From Pandoraea anapnoica (GTDB taxonomy: Bacteria > Pseudomonadota > Gammaproteobacteria > Burkholderiales > Burkholderiaceae): a stretch of DNA of 64,000 nucleotides. The stretch spans positions 186,001 through 250,000 of the forward strand of contig NZ_CABPSP010000009.1 in NCBI RefSeq assembly GCF_902459765.1, given 5' to 3'. Numbering within the stretch: position 1 is the stretch's first letter; each line of letters starts with the position of its first letter. Below, piece by piece: positions 54,646 to 63,796 of this stretch. The position numbers and the translations under genes were made by a program. Under the pieces are notes generated by a model. The model ran no database searches and had not been told where the DNA came from. It was given only the letters and a program-made list of their open reading frames with translations.

Positions 54646-54673
54646 CGCCCACCTGCCAAGTGGGCGTTTTTTT
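54646..54673 (+). terminator. Orphan + strand Rho-independent terminator
   Basis: CGCCCAC (54646-54652) pairs with GTGGGCG (54660-54666) around CTGCCAA, then seven T. No + strand gene lies upstream (iclR reads away), so it marks the end of an unannotated RNA beginning between about 54200 and 54600. Confidence 0.7.
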
Positions 54674-54745
54674 GCTGGTCAAACGCTCCCTTCGCAGTGT
54701 GGTTCGACCCGCCCGCGGCGTTCTTCAAAAGAGAACCCGATGCCC

Positions 54746-54761
54746 TGGCATGCTTGTTGCT
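54746..54761 (+). promoter_or_regulatory. Sigma-54 promoter (-24/-12)
   Basis: TGGCATGCTTGTTGCT matches the consensus TGGCAC-N5-TTGCW, with the required 10 bases between the GG and GC dinucleotides. It would start transcription near 54773, about 130 bases upstream of the gene at 54903. No NtrC-type GCAC-N7-GTGC site was found in the preceding 200 bases. Confidence 0.7.
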
Positions 54762-54902
54762 TGTATTTCCAGCATCGGGGATCGACGCCGCCTTGGCCGA
54801 GTTTTGACGATATGTACGCACCAGATTGCAACGGTCCGTACCCCATCGCGAAACCCGGACTCGCCCCCTGCGGCGCCTCCGTTTGTTTTGGGTCGAGGTG
54901 TT

Positions 54903-55298
54903 ATGTTTAATGAACTGAGCGACGTTGAATGGCACGCCCTGCGTGATCTGATTTGCGACCGACCGGTCCGTACGGAACGACGCGGCCGCCCTCAAGTCGA
55001 GCAGCGCACGCTGACCAATGCTGTCTTGTGGGTGCTGTTCACTGGCGAGAGCTGGTCCAAACTGCCCATGCAGTACCCCTCCGTGCCGACCTGCCGTCGC
55101 AAACTGAACGAATGGCGCGAATCGGGCATGCTCGATACGATTTTGAAACGCCTGCAACAATCGGGCCGCGATATCAGCGCCTGTGCAGGCCAGATCAGCA
55201 AACCGGCACGCAGCACGCCGTGCGGCGACACCGATCGCCTGCGTGGTGTGTTCTGGACGAACCCCGCTTCGTGGAAGCCGCCGGTCGCCATGCGGTAA
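54903..55298 (+). CDS. Small transposase-derived (DUF4096-like) protein
   Basis: 131-residue protein. Residues 1-90 match the N-terminal DNA-binding domain of IS5/IS4-type transposases (NELSDVEWHALRDLI, RRGRPQVEQRTLTNAVLWVL, PSVPTCRRKLNEW). The catalytic DDE domain is absent, and the last 40 residues are Cys/Pro-containing and unrelated. No flanking terminal inverted repeats or target duplication were seen. With its sigma-54 promoter it may be a domesticated DNA-binding regulator rather than a broken insertion sequence; a decayed element cannot be excluded. In-frame codons extend upstream but the ATG at 54903 matches the family start. Confidence 0.65.
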   Translation: MFNELSDVEWHALRDLICDRPVRTERRGRPQVEQRTLTNAVLWVLFTGESWSKLPMQYPSVPTCRRKLNEWRESGMLDTILKRLQQSGRDISACAGQISKPARSTPCGDTDRLRGVFWTNPASWKPPVAMR

Positions 55299-55538
55299 GG
55301 GATGTCGAGTGACGCTGATAGGTCGCCGGTGTGCCGACCCGCACGCCGGATCGCATCCATCGATGTCACGATTTTCCCGGGCAGGACTGCCGCGCAACGT
55401 TCGCGGCACCGTCGGGTGCAATTCACGGGGTTAGCCAGATAGCGGTCGTCGGCGGATACGTCGACGAATATCGGCCAGATGTGACCGGGCGGTCCATCTC
55501 GCGATTTGTTGCCTGGCTTTTTCGCCTGACGCCTCCCG

Positions 55539-56645
55539 TCAGGAAAGCGCGATGCGCACGGCCTCGGCAATCGCCAGCGACGCCGTCAGACCCGGCGACT
55601 CGATGCCGAACAGATTGACGAGTCCCGCCACGCCATGCACCGCAGGTCCATCGATCCGGAAGTCCGCTGCCGGTTCGCCCGGCCCGCTGATCTTCGGTCG
55701 AATTCCCGCATAGCCCGGTTGTAGCGCGCCATCCGCCAACGTCGGCCAGTAGCGTCGCACCGCGGCGTAGAAGCCATCGCCATCGGACGGATTCACCGTG
55801 TAATCGATCTCGTCCACCCACTGCACGTTCGGGCCGAAACGCGCCTGACCGCCGAGGTCGAGCGTCAGGTGAACGCCCAGTCCGCCCGGCTCGGGTACCG
55901 GATAAATCAGGTGGGTGAACGGCGCGCGCTGCGCACAGGTGAAGTAGCTGCCCTTCGCGTAGTACCGCTGGGGAATGTGTTCCGACGCCAGGCCGTCGAA
56001 CCGGCGGGCGATATCGACGGCGTGCAGGCCCGCGCTATTGACGACGGTGTCGGCCAGCAATGTCGACGTGACGCCTTCGGTCTCGACATCGAGTTCGATA
56101 CCGTCGGCACGGCCCACGCGCGCGCCTGTCACTCGGGCCTCGAAAGCCAGCATCGCACCCGCGTTCTCCGCGTCGCCCTGCAAAGCCAGCATCAGTCCAT
56201 GACTGTCGACGATGCCCGTCGACGGGGAGAGCAATGCACCAAACGTGTGCAGCGCAGGCTCTCGTTGTGCCACTTCCGCCGCAGTCAGCCACTGAAGATC
56301 GTCGACCCCGCTCACGTGTGCGTTGGCGGCGATCGCTTCGAGCTCAGCGACCTGATGGTCGGTCGTCGCGACGATCAGCTTTCCGCAGCGATGATGCTCC
56401 ACGCCGTGCGAGGCACAAAATTCGTACAGACGGTGTTTGCCTTCGACACACAGCGTCGCCTTGCGCGACCCGGGCGGATAGTAGATGCCGCCATGAATGA
56501 CTTCGCTGTTGCGCGAACTCGTGCCGGTGCCGATGGCGCGCTCGGACTCCAGCACGACGACTTCGCGTCCGGCCATGGCCATCGTTCGCGCGATGGCCAG
56601 TCCCACCACGCCCGCGCCGATCACGACGCAATCGACTTTGTCCAT
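55539..56645 (-). CDS. lhgO: FAD-dependent L-2-hydroxyglutarate oxidase-like dehydrogenase
   Basis: 368-residue DAO-fold flavoprotein. [13 protein letters not shown] is the FAD motif; [20 protein letters not shown] and the C-terminal [10 protein letters not shown] are typical of L-2-hydroxyglutarate dehydrogenases (L-2-hydroxyglutarate to 2-oxoglutarate). The ATG at 56645 follows CAGGGAATAG. It is the last gene of the hydroxyacid operon, after etfA; a hairpin at 56719-56743 separates them. It may use another L-2-hydroxyacid. Confidence 0.82.
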   Translation of the reverse strand: MDKVDCVVIGAGVVGLAIARTMAMAGREVVVLESERAIGTGTSSRNSEVIHGGIYYPPGSRKATLCVEGKHRLYEFCASHGVEHHRCGKLIVATTDHQVAELEAIAANAHVSGVDDLQWLTAAEVAQREPALHTFGALLSPSTGIVDSHGLMLALQGDAENAGAMLAFEARVTGARVGRADGIELDVETEGVTSTLLADTVVNSAGLHAVDIARRFDGLASEHIPQRYYAKGSYFTCAQRAPFTHLIYPVPEPGGLGVHLTLDLGGQARFGPNVQWVDEIDYTVNPSDGDGFYAAVRRYWPTLADGALQPGYAGIRPKISGPGEPAADFRIDGPAVHGVAGLVNLFGIESPGLTASLAIAEAVRIALS

Positions 56646-56718
56646 CGCTATTCCCTGTTTGCCGTTCGAGATGTCCGATTCGGATGAAGATGCACTTGCA
56701 CGCCTCCTCATGCGAATC

Positions 56719-56743
56719 GGCTGCGGGATCGACTCCCGCAGCC
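56719..56743. other. Intercistronic hairpin after etfA
   Basis: GGCTGCGGGA (56719-56728) pairs perfectly with TCCCGCAGCC (56734-56743) around TCGAC. It starts 8 bases after the etfA stop. No T-run, so it may attenuate rather than stop transcription into the lhgO-like gene. Confidence 0.6.
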
Positions 56744-56750
56744 TAACGCC

Positions 56751-57683
56751 TTACAACGCGCTCGTCAGTTCCGGCACGACGGTGAACAGATCACCCACCA
56801 GACCGTAGTCCGCCACCGAGAAGATCGGCGCTTCCGGATCCTTGTTGATCGCCACGATCACCTTCGAATCCTTCATGCCCGCCAGGTGCTGGATCGCACC
56901 CGAGATACCCACAGCCACATACAACTGCGGCGCCACGATCTTGCCCGTCTGACCGACCTGATAGTCGTTCGGCACGTAACCGGCATCCACCGCTGCACGC
57001 GATGCGCCCAGCGCCGCACCCAGCTTGTCCGCCAGCGGCTCCAGCACCTTCGTGTAGTTCTCGCCGCTGCCCAGACCGCGACCACCCGAGACGATGATCT
57101 TCGCCGAGGTCAGCTCCGGACGGTCCAGCTTCGTCACTTCTCGACCCACGAACTGCGACACACCAGCGTCCGGCGTGGCCGCCACCGATTCCACCGCAGC
57201 GCTGCCACCCGTGGCGGCTGCCGGGTCGAAGCCCGTCGAGCGCACCGTGATGACCTTCACCTTGTCGGCACTTTGCACCGTCGCAATCGCATTGCCTGCG
57301 TAGATCGGGCGCTCGAACGTATCAGCGCTGTCGACCTTCGTGATGTCCGAAATCTGCGCGACGTCGAGCAACGCCGCGACGCGCGGGGCGATGTTCTTGC
57401 CGTACGCCGTGGCCGGGGCCAGGATGTGCGAGTAGTTGCCCGCAATCGACACCACTTCGTCGGCGATGTTCTCGGCCAGACCGTCGCCGAAGTAGGCCGC
57501 GTCTGCAAGCAGCACCTTCTTCACTCCGGCGATCTGCGCGGCAGCGTCAGCCGCAGCCTTCGCGTTGCTGCCCGCGACCAGCACGTGCACGTCGTCGCCG
57601 CATTGCAGCGCTGCCGTGACCGTATTCAGGGTGGCCGATTTGATGGTTTGGTTGTCGTGTTCTGCAATGACCAGAATGCTCAT
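56751..57683 (-). CDS. etfA: Electron transfer flavoprotein, alpha subunit
   Basis: 310-residue subunit that binds FAD and carries electrons from acyl-CoA and related dehydrogenases to ETF-quinone oxidoreductase. The FAD signature region is visible: [34 protein letters not shown], and [17 protein letters not shown]. The ATG at 57683 has GGGAGACGACGAG upstream and lies 13 bases after etfB. It may serve the two hydroxyacid dehydrogenases in this operon as well as the acyl-CoA dehydrogenase at 44876. Confidence 0.95.
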   Translation of the reverse strand: MSILVIAEHDNQTIKSATLNTVTAALQCGDDVHVLVAGSNAKAAADAAAQIAGVKKVLLADAAYFGDGLAENIADEVVSIAGNYSHILAPATAYGKNIAPRVAALLDVAQISDITKVDSADTFERPIYAGNAIATVQSADKVKVITVRSTGFDPAAATGGSAAVESVAATPDAGVSQFVGREVTKLDRPELTSAKIIVSGGRGLGSGENYTKVLEPLADKLGAALGASRAAVDAGYVPNDYQVGQTGKIVAPQLYVAVGISGAIQHLAGMKDSKVIVAINKDPEAPIFSVADYGLVGDLFTVVPELTSAL

Positions 57684-57696
57684 CTCGTCGTCTCCC

Positions 57697-58446
57697 TTAG
57701 ATAACCTTGGCCTCAAGCTTGAGCTTGTCGACGAGCGCTGCCACGTCCGCCACCTTCACCCCTGCGCTGCGCTTGGGCGGCTCGGCCACCTTCAGCGTCT
57801 TCAGACGCGGGCTCACATCCACGCCCAGATCCGCAGGCTTCACGGTCTCCAGCGGCTTCTTCTTCGCCTTCATGATGTTGGGCAGCGTCACGTAACGCGG
57901 CTCGTTCAGGCGAAGGTCCGTCGTGATCACCGCCGGCAGCGACAGCGACACAGTCTCAAGACCGCCATCCACTTCGCGCGTCACCTGTGCGCGGTTGTCC
58001 GACACCGACACCTTCGAGGCGAACGTCGCCTGCGGCAGCTTCGCCAGCGCCGCGAGCATCTGACCGGTTTGGTTGGAATCGTCGTCGATCGCCTGCTTGC
58101 CGAGGATCACCAGTTGCGGTTGCTCCTTGTCCACCAGCGCCTTGAGCAGCTTGGCGACTGCCAGCGGCTGCAACTCTTCGTCCGACTCGATGAGAATCGC
58201 GCGATCGGCACCGATGGCCAGCGCCGTACGCAGCGTTTCTTGCGACTGGGCCACGCCCGCCGACACCGCGATCACTTCCGTCGCCACGCCCGCTTCCTTC
58301 AGACGCACCGCCTCTTCCACCGCGATTTCGTCGAACGGATTCATCGACATCTTCACGTTCGCGATGTCGACGCCACTGCCGTCGCTCTTCACACGAACCT
58401 TTACGTTGTAATCCACTACCCGTTTGACCGGTACCAGGATCTTCAT
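57697..58446 (-). CDS. etfB: Electron transfer flavoprotein, beta subunit
   Basis: 249-residue ETF subunit that binds AMP. It begins [19 protein letters not shown]. The recognition loop is in VEVPLFLG-like family position (here [20 protein letters not shown]), with the AMP region [20 protein letters not shown]. The start has AAGGGAGTTCC upstream. It pairs with etfA directly downstream. Confidence 0.95.
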   Translation of the reverse strand: MKILVPVKRVVDYNVKVRVKSDGSGVDIANVKMSMNPFDEIAVEEAVRLKEAGVATEVIAVSAGVAQSQETLRTALAIGADRAILIESDEELQPLAVAKLLKALVDKEQPQLVILGKQAIDDDSNQTGQMLAALAKLPQATFASKVSVSDNRAQVTREVDGGLETVSLSLPAVITTDLRLNEPRYVTLPNIMKAKKKPLETVKPADLGVDVSPRLKTLKVAEPPKRSAGVKVADVAALVDKLKLEAKVI

Positions 58447-58556
58447 GCGGAACTCCCTTGAATCAAAAAAACCGGACGGCCTGCCGACACCACGGCAACG
58501 GCCGTCCTCGAACATACGAAAACTGTCTTGCGAATTCTGCGAACTGCGCTGCGAAC

Positions 58557-59786
58557 TTACTCGATCTCACGTCCCTTCGTCTCGGGCAACATGAACGCGG
58601 TGATCAGAACGACGATGTACGCGCCACCGGCGAACATCCCGATGGCCGAGCCCAGTCCGCTCGTCTTGGCGAGATAGCCCACCAGACTCGGGAACAAGGC
58701 CCCAATGCCGCGCCCGAAGTTATACGCGAAGCCCTGCGCATTCGCACGCACCGCCGACGGAAACAGCTCCGTCAGATACGCGCCCATGCCGCTGAAAATG
58801 CCTGACGCCGCGAATCCCAGCGGGAATCCGAGAATCAGCATCTGGTCGTTGCTCAGTTGAAGCTGCGTGTAGACGAAAATGCTCACGCCCGAGAGCACGG
58901 CAAAAATCAGCAGGTTCGCGCGACGCCCCAGACGGTCGGTCAGATATGCCCCCGTCAGGTAGCCGATGAACGAACCGAGAATGATCACCAGCAGATAGCC
59001 GCCCGTACCGATCACCGACAGATGGCGCTCCGTCTTCAGGAACGTGGGCAACCACGTCGTCACGGCATAGTACCCGCCCTGCACGCCCGTGCACAGCAGT
59101 GCCGAGAGTGCCGTCGTTTTGATCAGCGCTGGCGAGAAGATTGCCCACGCCGACGTGCGCTTTTCAGCGGCATCCTCGCGCTTACGCGTGCGCTGGAACA
59201 GTTCCGGTTCCGGTACGTTCTTTCGGATGAAAAGCACGAATAGCGCCGGAATCACGCCGATCCAGAACAGCACGCGCCACGCATACTCTTCCGGCAGAAA
59301 CGAGAACGACGCCGTATAACAGAGCGCCGCCACCGCCCAGCCGATGGACCAGCCGCTTTGCACCGTCCCCACAGCGCGGCCGCGATACTCGGTGCGCACG
59401 ATCTCGCCCATGAGCACCGAACCCACCGCCCACTCGCCGCCGAAGCCCAGCCCCTGCAACGCACGCAGCACGAAAATCTGCTCGAAGTTCTGTGCGAAGC
59501 CGATCAGCACCGTGCAGACGGAGAACCACAGAATCGTCACTTGCAGAATGCGCACCCGTCCGTAACGGTCGGCCAGCACCCCGGCAAGCCAGCCACCGAT
59601 GGCCGAGAACAGCAGCGTCACGGTCGCCAGCATGCCAGCCTGCCCCTTGTCGATGCTGAACACGGTGATCAGTGTCGAGATCACGAAGGTGAACACCATG
59701 AAGTCGAGCGCATCGAGCGCCCACCCGCCGAACGCGGCAATAAACGTGTGCCGCTCGGTCTTGTTCATCTGGCGATACCAATCCAT
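58557..59786 (-). CDS. MFS carboxylate transporter (SHS/NanT-like)
   Basis: 409-residue inner-membrane carrier with 12 helices. [18 protein letters not shown] and LADRYGRVR resemble the sialate/lactate (SHS) and aromatic-acid MFS groups. [17 protein letters not shown] is the conserved fourth/fifth-helix motif. Its position between a lactonase-like hydrolase and ETF suggests uptake of a hydroxy- or cyclic carboxylate. The start has AGGAGGAGAC upstream. Confidence 0.86.
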   Translation of the reverse strand: MDWYRQMNKTERHTFIAAFGGWALDALDFMVFTFVISTLITVFSIDKGQAGMLATVTLLFSAIGGWLAGVLADRYGRVRILQVTILWFSVCTVLIGFAQNFEQIFVLRALQGLGFGGEWAVGSVLMGEIVRTEYRGRAVGTVQSGWSIGWAVAALCYTASFSFLPEEYAWRVLFWIGVIPALFVLFIRKNVPEPELFQRTRKREDAAEKRTSAWAIFSPALIKTTALSALLCTGVQGGYYAVTTWLPTFLKTERHLSVIGTGGYLLVIILGSFIGYLTGAYLTDRLGRRANLLIFAVLSGVSIFVYTQLQLSNDQMLILGFPLGFAASGIFSGMGAYLTELFPSAVRANAQGFAYNFGRGIGALFPSLVGYLAKTSGLGSAIGMFAGGAYIVVLITAFMLPETKGREIE

Positions 59787-59861
59787 CTTGTCTCCTCCTG
59801 AACCTCTTGGACTGCATGAGCGCTAGCGCGCCGGGAATGGGTAAAGTAATCAGCTCGGAAA

Positions 59862-60752
59862 TCAGATCGTTTTCGGAAAGCCGTACAGACGTGCCGGGTT
59901 GTCCACCAGAATGCGCCGACGTGTCTCGGCGTCGGGCGCCCACTGCGGCAGCAGGTTGCGCAACGCACCAGTGTTCGGCATACGCGTGAGCGACACATGC
60001 GGCCAGTCGCTGCCCCAGACCATGCGATCGGGGGCGTCGTCGATGAGCGCCTGTGCGAACGGAGTCACGTCGTCGAACGTCGGGAAACGTTCGCTGATCC
60101 GGTAAGCGCCCGAGAGCTTCACCCAATAGCCGTGGTCGCGCACCAGCGAGCGCAGCGCCGAGAATCCCGGCGAATTCAGTCCCTGCGCCACGGGCGTATG
60201 GCCCATGTGGTCAACGATGCCCGGCACTGGCAGCGACGTCATGCGCGGCATGAGTTCGGGCAGCGCGTTCACGTCCATCAGGAACTGCATATGCCAGCCC
60301 AGATCCTTGATGCGATGCGCGAGCGTCTCCATCGCCGTGAAACCGATGCCACCGCCGAATAGCACGTTGATGCGTAATCCGCGCACCCCCGCTGCGTGCA
60401 TCGCTTCCAGCTCGGCATCGGTGACGTCCGGCGAGACCACCGCGATGCCACGAAGGCGATCCGGATGACGGCGCAGCGTTTCGAGCATGTACCGGTTGTC
60501 GGTGCCGTAGACGCTGATCTGCACGAGCACGCCATAGGTCATGCCCGTGGCGTCGAGCATCGCGACGTACTTGTCCTCGGGCGCGGGCGGCGGCGTGTAG
60601 CTGCGCTCGGGCACCATCGGGTACGCGTCGCTCGCGGCGACCACGTGTGCATGCGTGTCGACAGCGCCGAACGGCACTTCGAACGTGGGCGGATCGATCT
60701 CCGGCAGCGGGCCCAGACACAGCGGCGCACCGGCGGCGGAAGTTGCGGTCAT
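59862..60752 (-). CDS. Amidohydrolase (2-pyrone-4,6-dicarboxylate lactonase-like)
   Basis: 296-residue TIM-barrel amidohydrolase of the LigI-like group, whose members open lactone rings of dicarboxylates. The metal-site-type motif is VDTHAHVVA near residue 32; later conserved parts are PGIVDHMGHTP and MVWGSDWPHVS with the Asp expected to activate water. The start has GAGGAG upstream. Flanked by D-2-hydroxyacid dehydrogenase and a carboxylate carrier, it probably generates the hydroxyacid. The exact lactone is unknown. Confidence 0.82.
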   Translation of the reverse strand: MTATSAAGAPLCLGPLPEIDPPTFEVPFGAVDTHAHVVAASDAYPMVPERSYTPPPAPEDKYVAMLDATGMTYGVLVQISVYGTDNRYMLETLRRHPDRLRGIAVVSPDVTDAELEAMHAAGVRGLRINVLFGGGIGFTAMETLAHRIKDLGWHMQFLMDVNALPELMPRMTSLPVPGIVDHMGHTPVAQGLNSPGFSALRSLVRDHGYWVKLSGAYRISERFPTFDDVTPFAQALIDDAPDRMVWGSDWPHVSLTRMPNTGALRNLLPQWAPDAETRRRILVDNPARLYGFPKTI

Positions 60753-60815
60753 GTCGACTCCTCAGGGAAAACGTCACCGGACGCCGATGTCCGGCGTCCG
60801 CGATGCGGAAAACCG

Positions 60816-62228
60816 TTACAGCAGCTTGCCCGGGTTCATGATCCCGGCCGGGTCGAACACGGCCTTGATCTCGCGCATCAGACGCAGTTCGAGCGGCGAT
60901 TTGTACTTGGCGAAGTAGTCGCGCTTGAGCTGTCCGATGCCATGTTCGGCGCTGATGCTGCCGCCGAAGCGCGCGACTTCGTCGAGCACTTCGGCCGTGA
61001 TCGCCTCACCGTGCTTTGCCATGAAATCCGCTGCTTCACCCGCCGGGCGCGACAAGTTGTAGTGCAGATTGCCGTCGCCGAAGTGGCCGAAGATGAACGG
61101 ACGCACTTGCGGACAAACACGTCGCACGCGCGCCTCGGCGCTCGTCATGAACTCGGGAATCGATTCGATGGGCAGCGAGACGTCGTGCTTCAGATGCGGT
61201 CCGTCGGCACGTTGCGCCTCGGAGATTTCTTCACGCAGCTTCCACATCTCTTCGACCTGCCCCAGCGTGGACGACACCACGGCGTCGGCACACAGATCGC
61301 GCTCGATAGCGGCCTCGATCACCCGCTCGAGCAATGCCCCGAGGGCCTGTTCGTCCGCCGTATCGGCCAGCTCGACCAGCACATAGCCCGGGTGGCGCTC
61401 ACCAAACGGGGCGCGCACACCCGGCACATGCGCCATCACCAGATCGACGCACTCGCCGGTGAAGAACTCGAACGCCTGCATGCGCGGGCCGCATTCGGCG
61501 AACAGCAGTTCATAAAGCTCGAGCGCCTGACGCGGCGACGTGACAGCAGCGATGACCACCTGACGCACCGGCGTGGGTGCGTACAGACGCAGGGCCGCCG
61601 CCGTAATCACGCCGAGCGTGCCTTCCGAGCCAATGAGCAACTGCTTGAGGTCGTAACCGGTGTTGTCCTTACGCAGCGTGCGAAGACCGTGAAGGATCTC
61701 GCCGTTCGGCAACACGGCTTCCACACCGAGCACCAGATCGCGCGTCATGCCGTAGCGCACCACGTTCACACCACCGGCGTTCGTCGCGAGATTGCCGCCC
61801 AACTGGCACGATCCTTCGGCCGCGAGACTCAGCGGCAGCAGACGATTCGCGTCGCGCGCAGTGCGTTGCAGGTCTTCGAGAATGCAGCCCGCTTCGGCCA
61901 CGAGCGTATTGGCGATGGTGTCGAGGCTGCGCACCACGTTCATGCGGTCGAGGCTCAGCACCACGTTCTGATCGGACTTGTCCGGCGTCGCGCCGCCGCA
62001 CAGGCCAGTGTTACCACCGCGCGGCACAACCGGGGTGCCTGTGCTCTGGCACAGCGCGAGAATTTTGGCGACGTCCTGCGTCGAGCGCGGACGCACGACG
62101 GCCTGCGCGTGCCCGCGATACATACCACGCCAGTCGGCGAGCCACGGCGCGACGTCCTCAGTGGAAGTGAAAACGCTGTCGGCGCCGACGGCGTCGATCA
62201 GACGTTGAGCGAAAGCGGTGATGGTCAT
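60816..62228 (-). CDS. FAD-linked D-2-hydroxyacid dehydrogenase (D2HGDH/GlcD-like)
   Basis: 470-residue flavoprotein of the VAO/PCMH family. The FAD-binding half contains VVPRGGNTGLCGGATP and QLGGNLATNAGGVNVVRYG. The C-terminal half has the metal motifs HFGDGNLHYN and SAEHGIGQLKR, as in D-2-hydroxyglutarate and D-lactate dehydrogenases. The length fits the D-2-hydroxyglutarate type. Such enzymes commonly reduce ETF, which is encoded in the same operon. Substrate to be tested. Confidence 0.87.
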   Translation of the reverse strand: MTITAFAQRLIDAVGADSVFTSTEDVAPWLADWRGMYRGHAQAVVRPRSTQDVAKILALCQSTGTPVVPRGGNTGLCGGATPDKSDQNVVLSLDRMNVVRSLDTIANTLVAEAGCILEDLQRTARDANRLLPLSLAAEGSCQLGGNLATNAGGVNVVRYGMTRDLVLGVEAVLPNGEILHGLRTLRKDNTGYDLKQLLIGSEGTLGVITAAALRLYAPTPVRQVVIAAVTSPRQALELYELLFAECGPRMQAFEFFTGECVDLVMAHVPGVRAPFGERHPGYVLVELADTADEQALGALLERVIEAAIERDLCADAVVSSTLGQVEEMWKLREEISEAQRADGPHLKHDVSLPIESIPEFMTSAEARVRRVCPQVRPFIFGHFGDGNLHYNLSRPAGEAADFMAKHGEAITAEVLDEVARFGGSISAEHGIGQLKRDYFAKYKSPLELRLMREIKAVFDPAGIMNPGKLL

Positions 62229-62295
62229 AAGGTCACGCGTCGGGGTTTACGGTGTGGGGGGGATGGCATCTGACGATGGCTCGGCCGCTCGCAGA

Positions 62296-63027
62296 TCAAT
62301 GGCGCGTCGGCGCAACCGCGCCGGTGATGATGTCGCGCCCGGGAAGCGTCAAGCCAAGACGCCCCGAAGCGCGCAACAGATGCGAGAGCGACGCCTCGCG
62401 CGCGCGCATCGGATCGCGCGCCTTGATGGCGTCGAACACGGCGACGTGCTCCTGATGCACCTGCGCCGCGAGGCCCTCGTGGCGCAACGTATTCGTGCGC
62501 GCGGCCTGCACGACCTGACGGATTTGCAGGTTCAGGTACTGCAACAAGTCGGCGTAATAGCGGTTGTGCGTCGCGCGTGCGATGGCGGCATGGAAAGCGG
62601 TATCGAACTCGACGCCGTTCTCCGGGTGATACAGATGCGTTTCGAGTTCGCCGAGGATCGTTTCGAGCTGCCGGATGTCCTCGTCGGTATGCCGAACGGC
62701 GGCGAGCGCGGCGGCCGTGCTCTCCAAATCCAGACGCAGTTCGTAGACGCTCGCGAGATCGGCCGCATCCTGCCCGACGGGCACTTGAAAGCCGCTTTGC
62801 GGCGTACGCGCCTTCACCGTCACGCCTGCGCCCTGACGGCTGTCGATCAGGCCCTGCGCACGCAGACGCTCCGTCACTTCGCGAATCACCGCCGGACTCA
62901 CGCCATACGTTTCGGCGAGTTGCTTGCCGGTCGGCAGCCGCGTGCCAACGGGATAGATGCCCTGCCGGATCGCTTCCTGTAATTGCTGCGCGACCTGCTC
63001 GGTCAGGGTTCTGGGCTTGGTGGTCAT
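62296..63027 (-). CDS. GntR family regulator, FadR/FCD type
   Basis: 243-residue transcription factor, first gene of the hydroxyacid operon. Residues about 5-75 form the winged helix (LPTGKQLAETYGVSPAVIRE). Residues about 95-225 form the FCD sensor with metal residues in EFDTAFHAAIARATHN, VHQEHVAVFDAI and LSHLLR. It probably senses the operon's substrate and represses from its own promoter. No clear operator was found. Confidence 0.88.
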   Translation of the reverse strand: MTTKPRTLTEQVAQQLQEAIRQGIYPVGTRLPTGKQLAETYGVSPAVIREVTERLRAQGLIDSRQGAGVTVKARTPQSGFQVPVGQDAADLASVYELRLDLESTAAALAAVRHTDEDIRQLETILGELETHLYHPENGVEFDTAFHAAIARATHNRYYADLLQYLNLQIRQVVQAARTNTLRHEGLAAQVHQEHVAVFDAIKARDPMRAREASLSHLLRASGRLGLTLPGRDIITGAVAPTRH

Positions 63028-63114
63028 CCGTTCCTGTCGTCCGATTCTTTTCTGGTTTGCATGTTATCTGAAAACTTTTATTGCCTCATATCGCGTTAAC
63101 CCTAGTCGTCCCGC

Positions 63115-63158
63115 TACAAAAAGAAAAAGCGGTGGTGGAGACTGGCTCCATCACCGCT
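63115..63158 (-). terminator. Terminator after ABM-domain gene
   Basis: AGCGGTG (63128-63134) pairs with CACCGCT (63152-63158) and GGAG (63137-63140) with CTCC (63146-63149). Read on the - strand, TTTTTCTTTTT follows. It lies 45 bases after the stop of the ABM gene. Confidence 0.85.
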
Positions 63159-63202
63159 CATCGGCTGCGCCCCGATTGAATCGGACGCGGAACCGGTCTG
63201 CC

Positions 63203-63502
63203 TTAGAAGCCGATCAATGCTTCCGTCACGTGGCCGACGTTCGGCGGCGCGGCGAAGCAATCACTCACGAGCGCACGCCACTGCTGGAACGCTTCCGAGT
63301 TGCGGAAGTGGACGGTGTGGTCTTCGAGCGTTTCCCAGGTCACGACGAGGCTGTAATGCGTCGGTTGCTCGATGGACTTGAGCAAGCGCATGCCGTGGCA
63401 GCCTTTCGATCCCTTGAACAGCGGCGCGGCTTTGGCGACACCTTGTTCGAACTCGGCTTCCTTGCCGGGCTTCACTTCGATCTGGGCGATTTCAAAAATC
63501 AT
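63203..63502 (-). CDS. Antibiotic biosynthesis monooxygenase (ABM) domain protein
   Basis: 99-residue single-domain protein of the dimeric alpha/beta ferredoxin-like ABM fold (FEIAQIEVKPGKEAEFEQGV, SLVVTWETLEDHTVHFRNSE). Family members include heme-degrading and quinol monooxygenases and stress proteins without known reaction. The ATG at 63502 has GAGGAACCCC upstream; an in-frame start at 63589 gives an unlikely Arg-rich extension. Monocistronic, between the hydroxyacid operon and amt. Confidence 0.83.
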   Translation of the reverse strand: MIFEIAQIEVKPGKEAEFEQGVAKAAPLFKGSKGCHGMRLLKSIEQPTHYSLVVTWETLEDHTVHFRNSEAFQQWRALVSDCFAAPPNVGHVTEALIGF

Positions 63503-63656
63503 GGGGTTCCTCAGAGATGGGTCCGTGGTTTTGCTGATGGATTCTATACCGCGTGCCGGTGACACGCATCGCGTGTGACGTCCCCTCACCTTTCATCGCT
63601 TTTCCACTACCCGCCATGTCCGCATGCACGAGGAACGCCCGCAGCGTCGGTTTGCA

Positions 63657-63671
63657 GCACCACGACCGTGC
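63657..63671 (+). promoter_or_regulatory. NtrC-binding site
   Basis: GCAC (63657-63660), 7-base spacer, GTGC (63668-63671) matches the NtrC enhancer pattern GCAC-N7-GTGC. It lies 67 bases upstream of the sigma-54 promoter at 63739, a normal enhancer distance. Confidence 0.65.
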
Positions 63672-63738
63672 ACCCCGAAGCACCGAATGTCACATCACCA
63701 GATAAAACTCGCATAAATATCAAGACACTAGTCATTTC

Positions 63739-63754
63739 TGGCATCGCTCTTGCA
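63739..63754 (+). promoter_or_regulatory. Sigma-54 promoter of amt
   Basis: TGGCATCGCTCTTGCA matches TGGCAC-N5-TTGCW with correct GG/GC spacing. It ends 42 bases upstream of the amt start. Together with the NtrC site it indicates induction under nitrogen limitation. Confidence 0.8.
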
Positions 63755-63796
63755 TATCTTCATTTCTTCTCACGTTTGCACCAAAAGAGCACATTC

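Larger units (their letters stand above)
54199..54902. other. Long intergenic region with orphan terminator and sigma-54 promoter
   Basis: 704 bases without a convincing gene. It contains an orphan + strand terminator (54646-54673) and then a sigma-54 promoter match (54746-54761) leading to the small transposase-like gene. A TTGACA at 54508-54513 could start a transcript ending at the terminator. Confidence 0.55.

Noticed and set aside
54500-54745. NtrC enhancer upstream of the sigma-54 promoter at 54746
   Set aside because: No GCAC-N7-GTGC pattern is present; a different activator would be needed.
54200-55540. Intact IS element around the transposase-like gene
   Set aside because: No DDE catalytic domain, terminal inverted repeats or target-site duplication were found by eye.
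60396-62273. Long + strand frame opposite the D-2-hydroxyacid dehydrogenase
   Set aside because: Shadow frame without binding site or domain; the - strand frame has full FAD-oxidase motifs.
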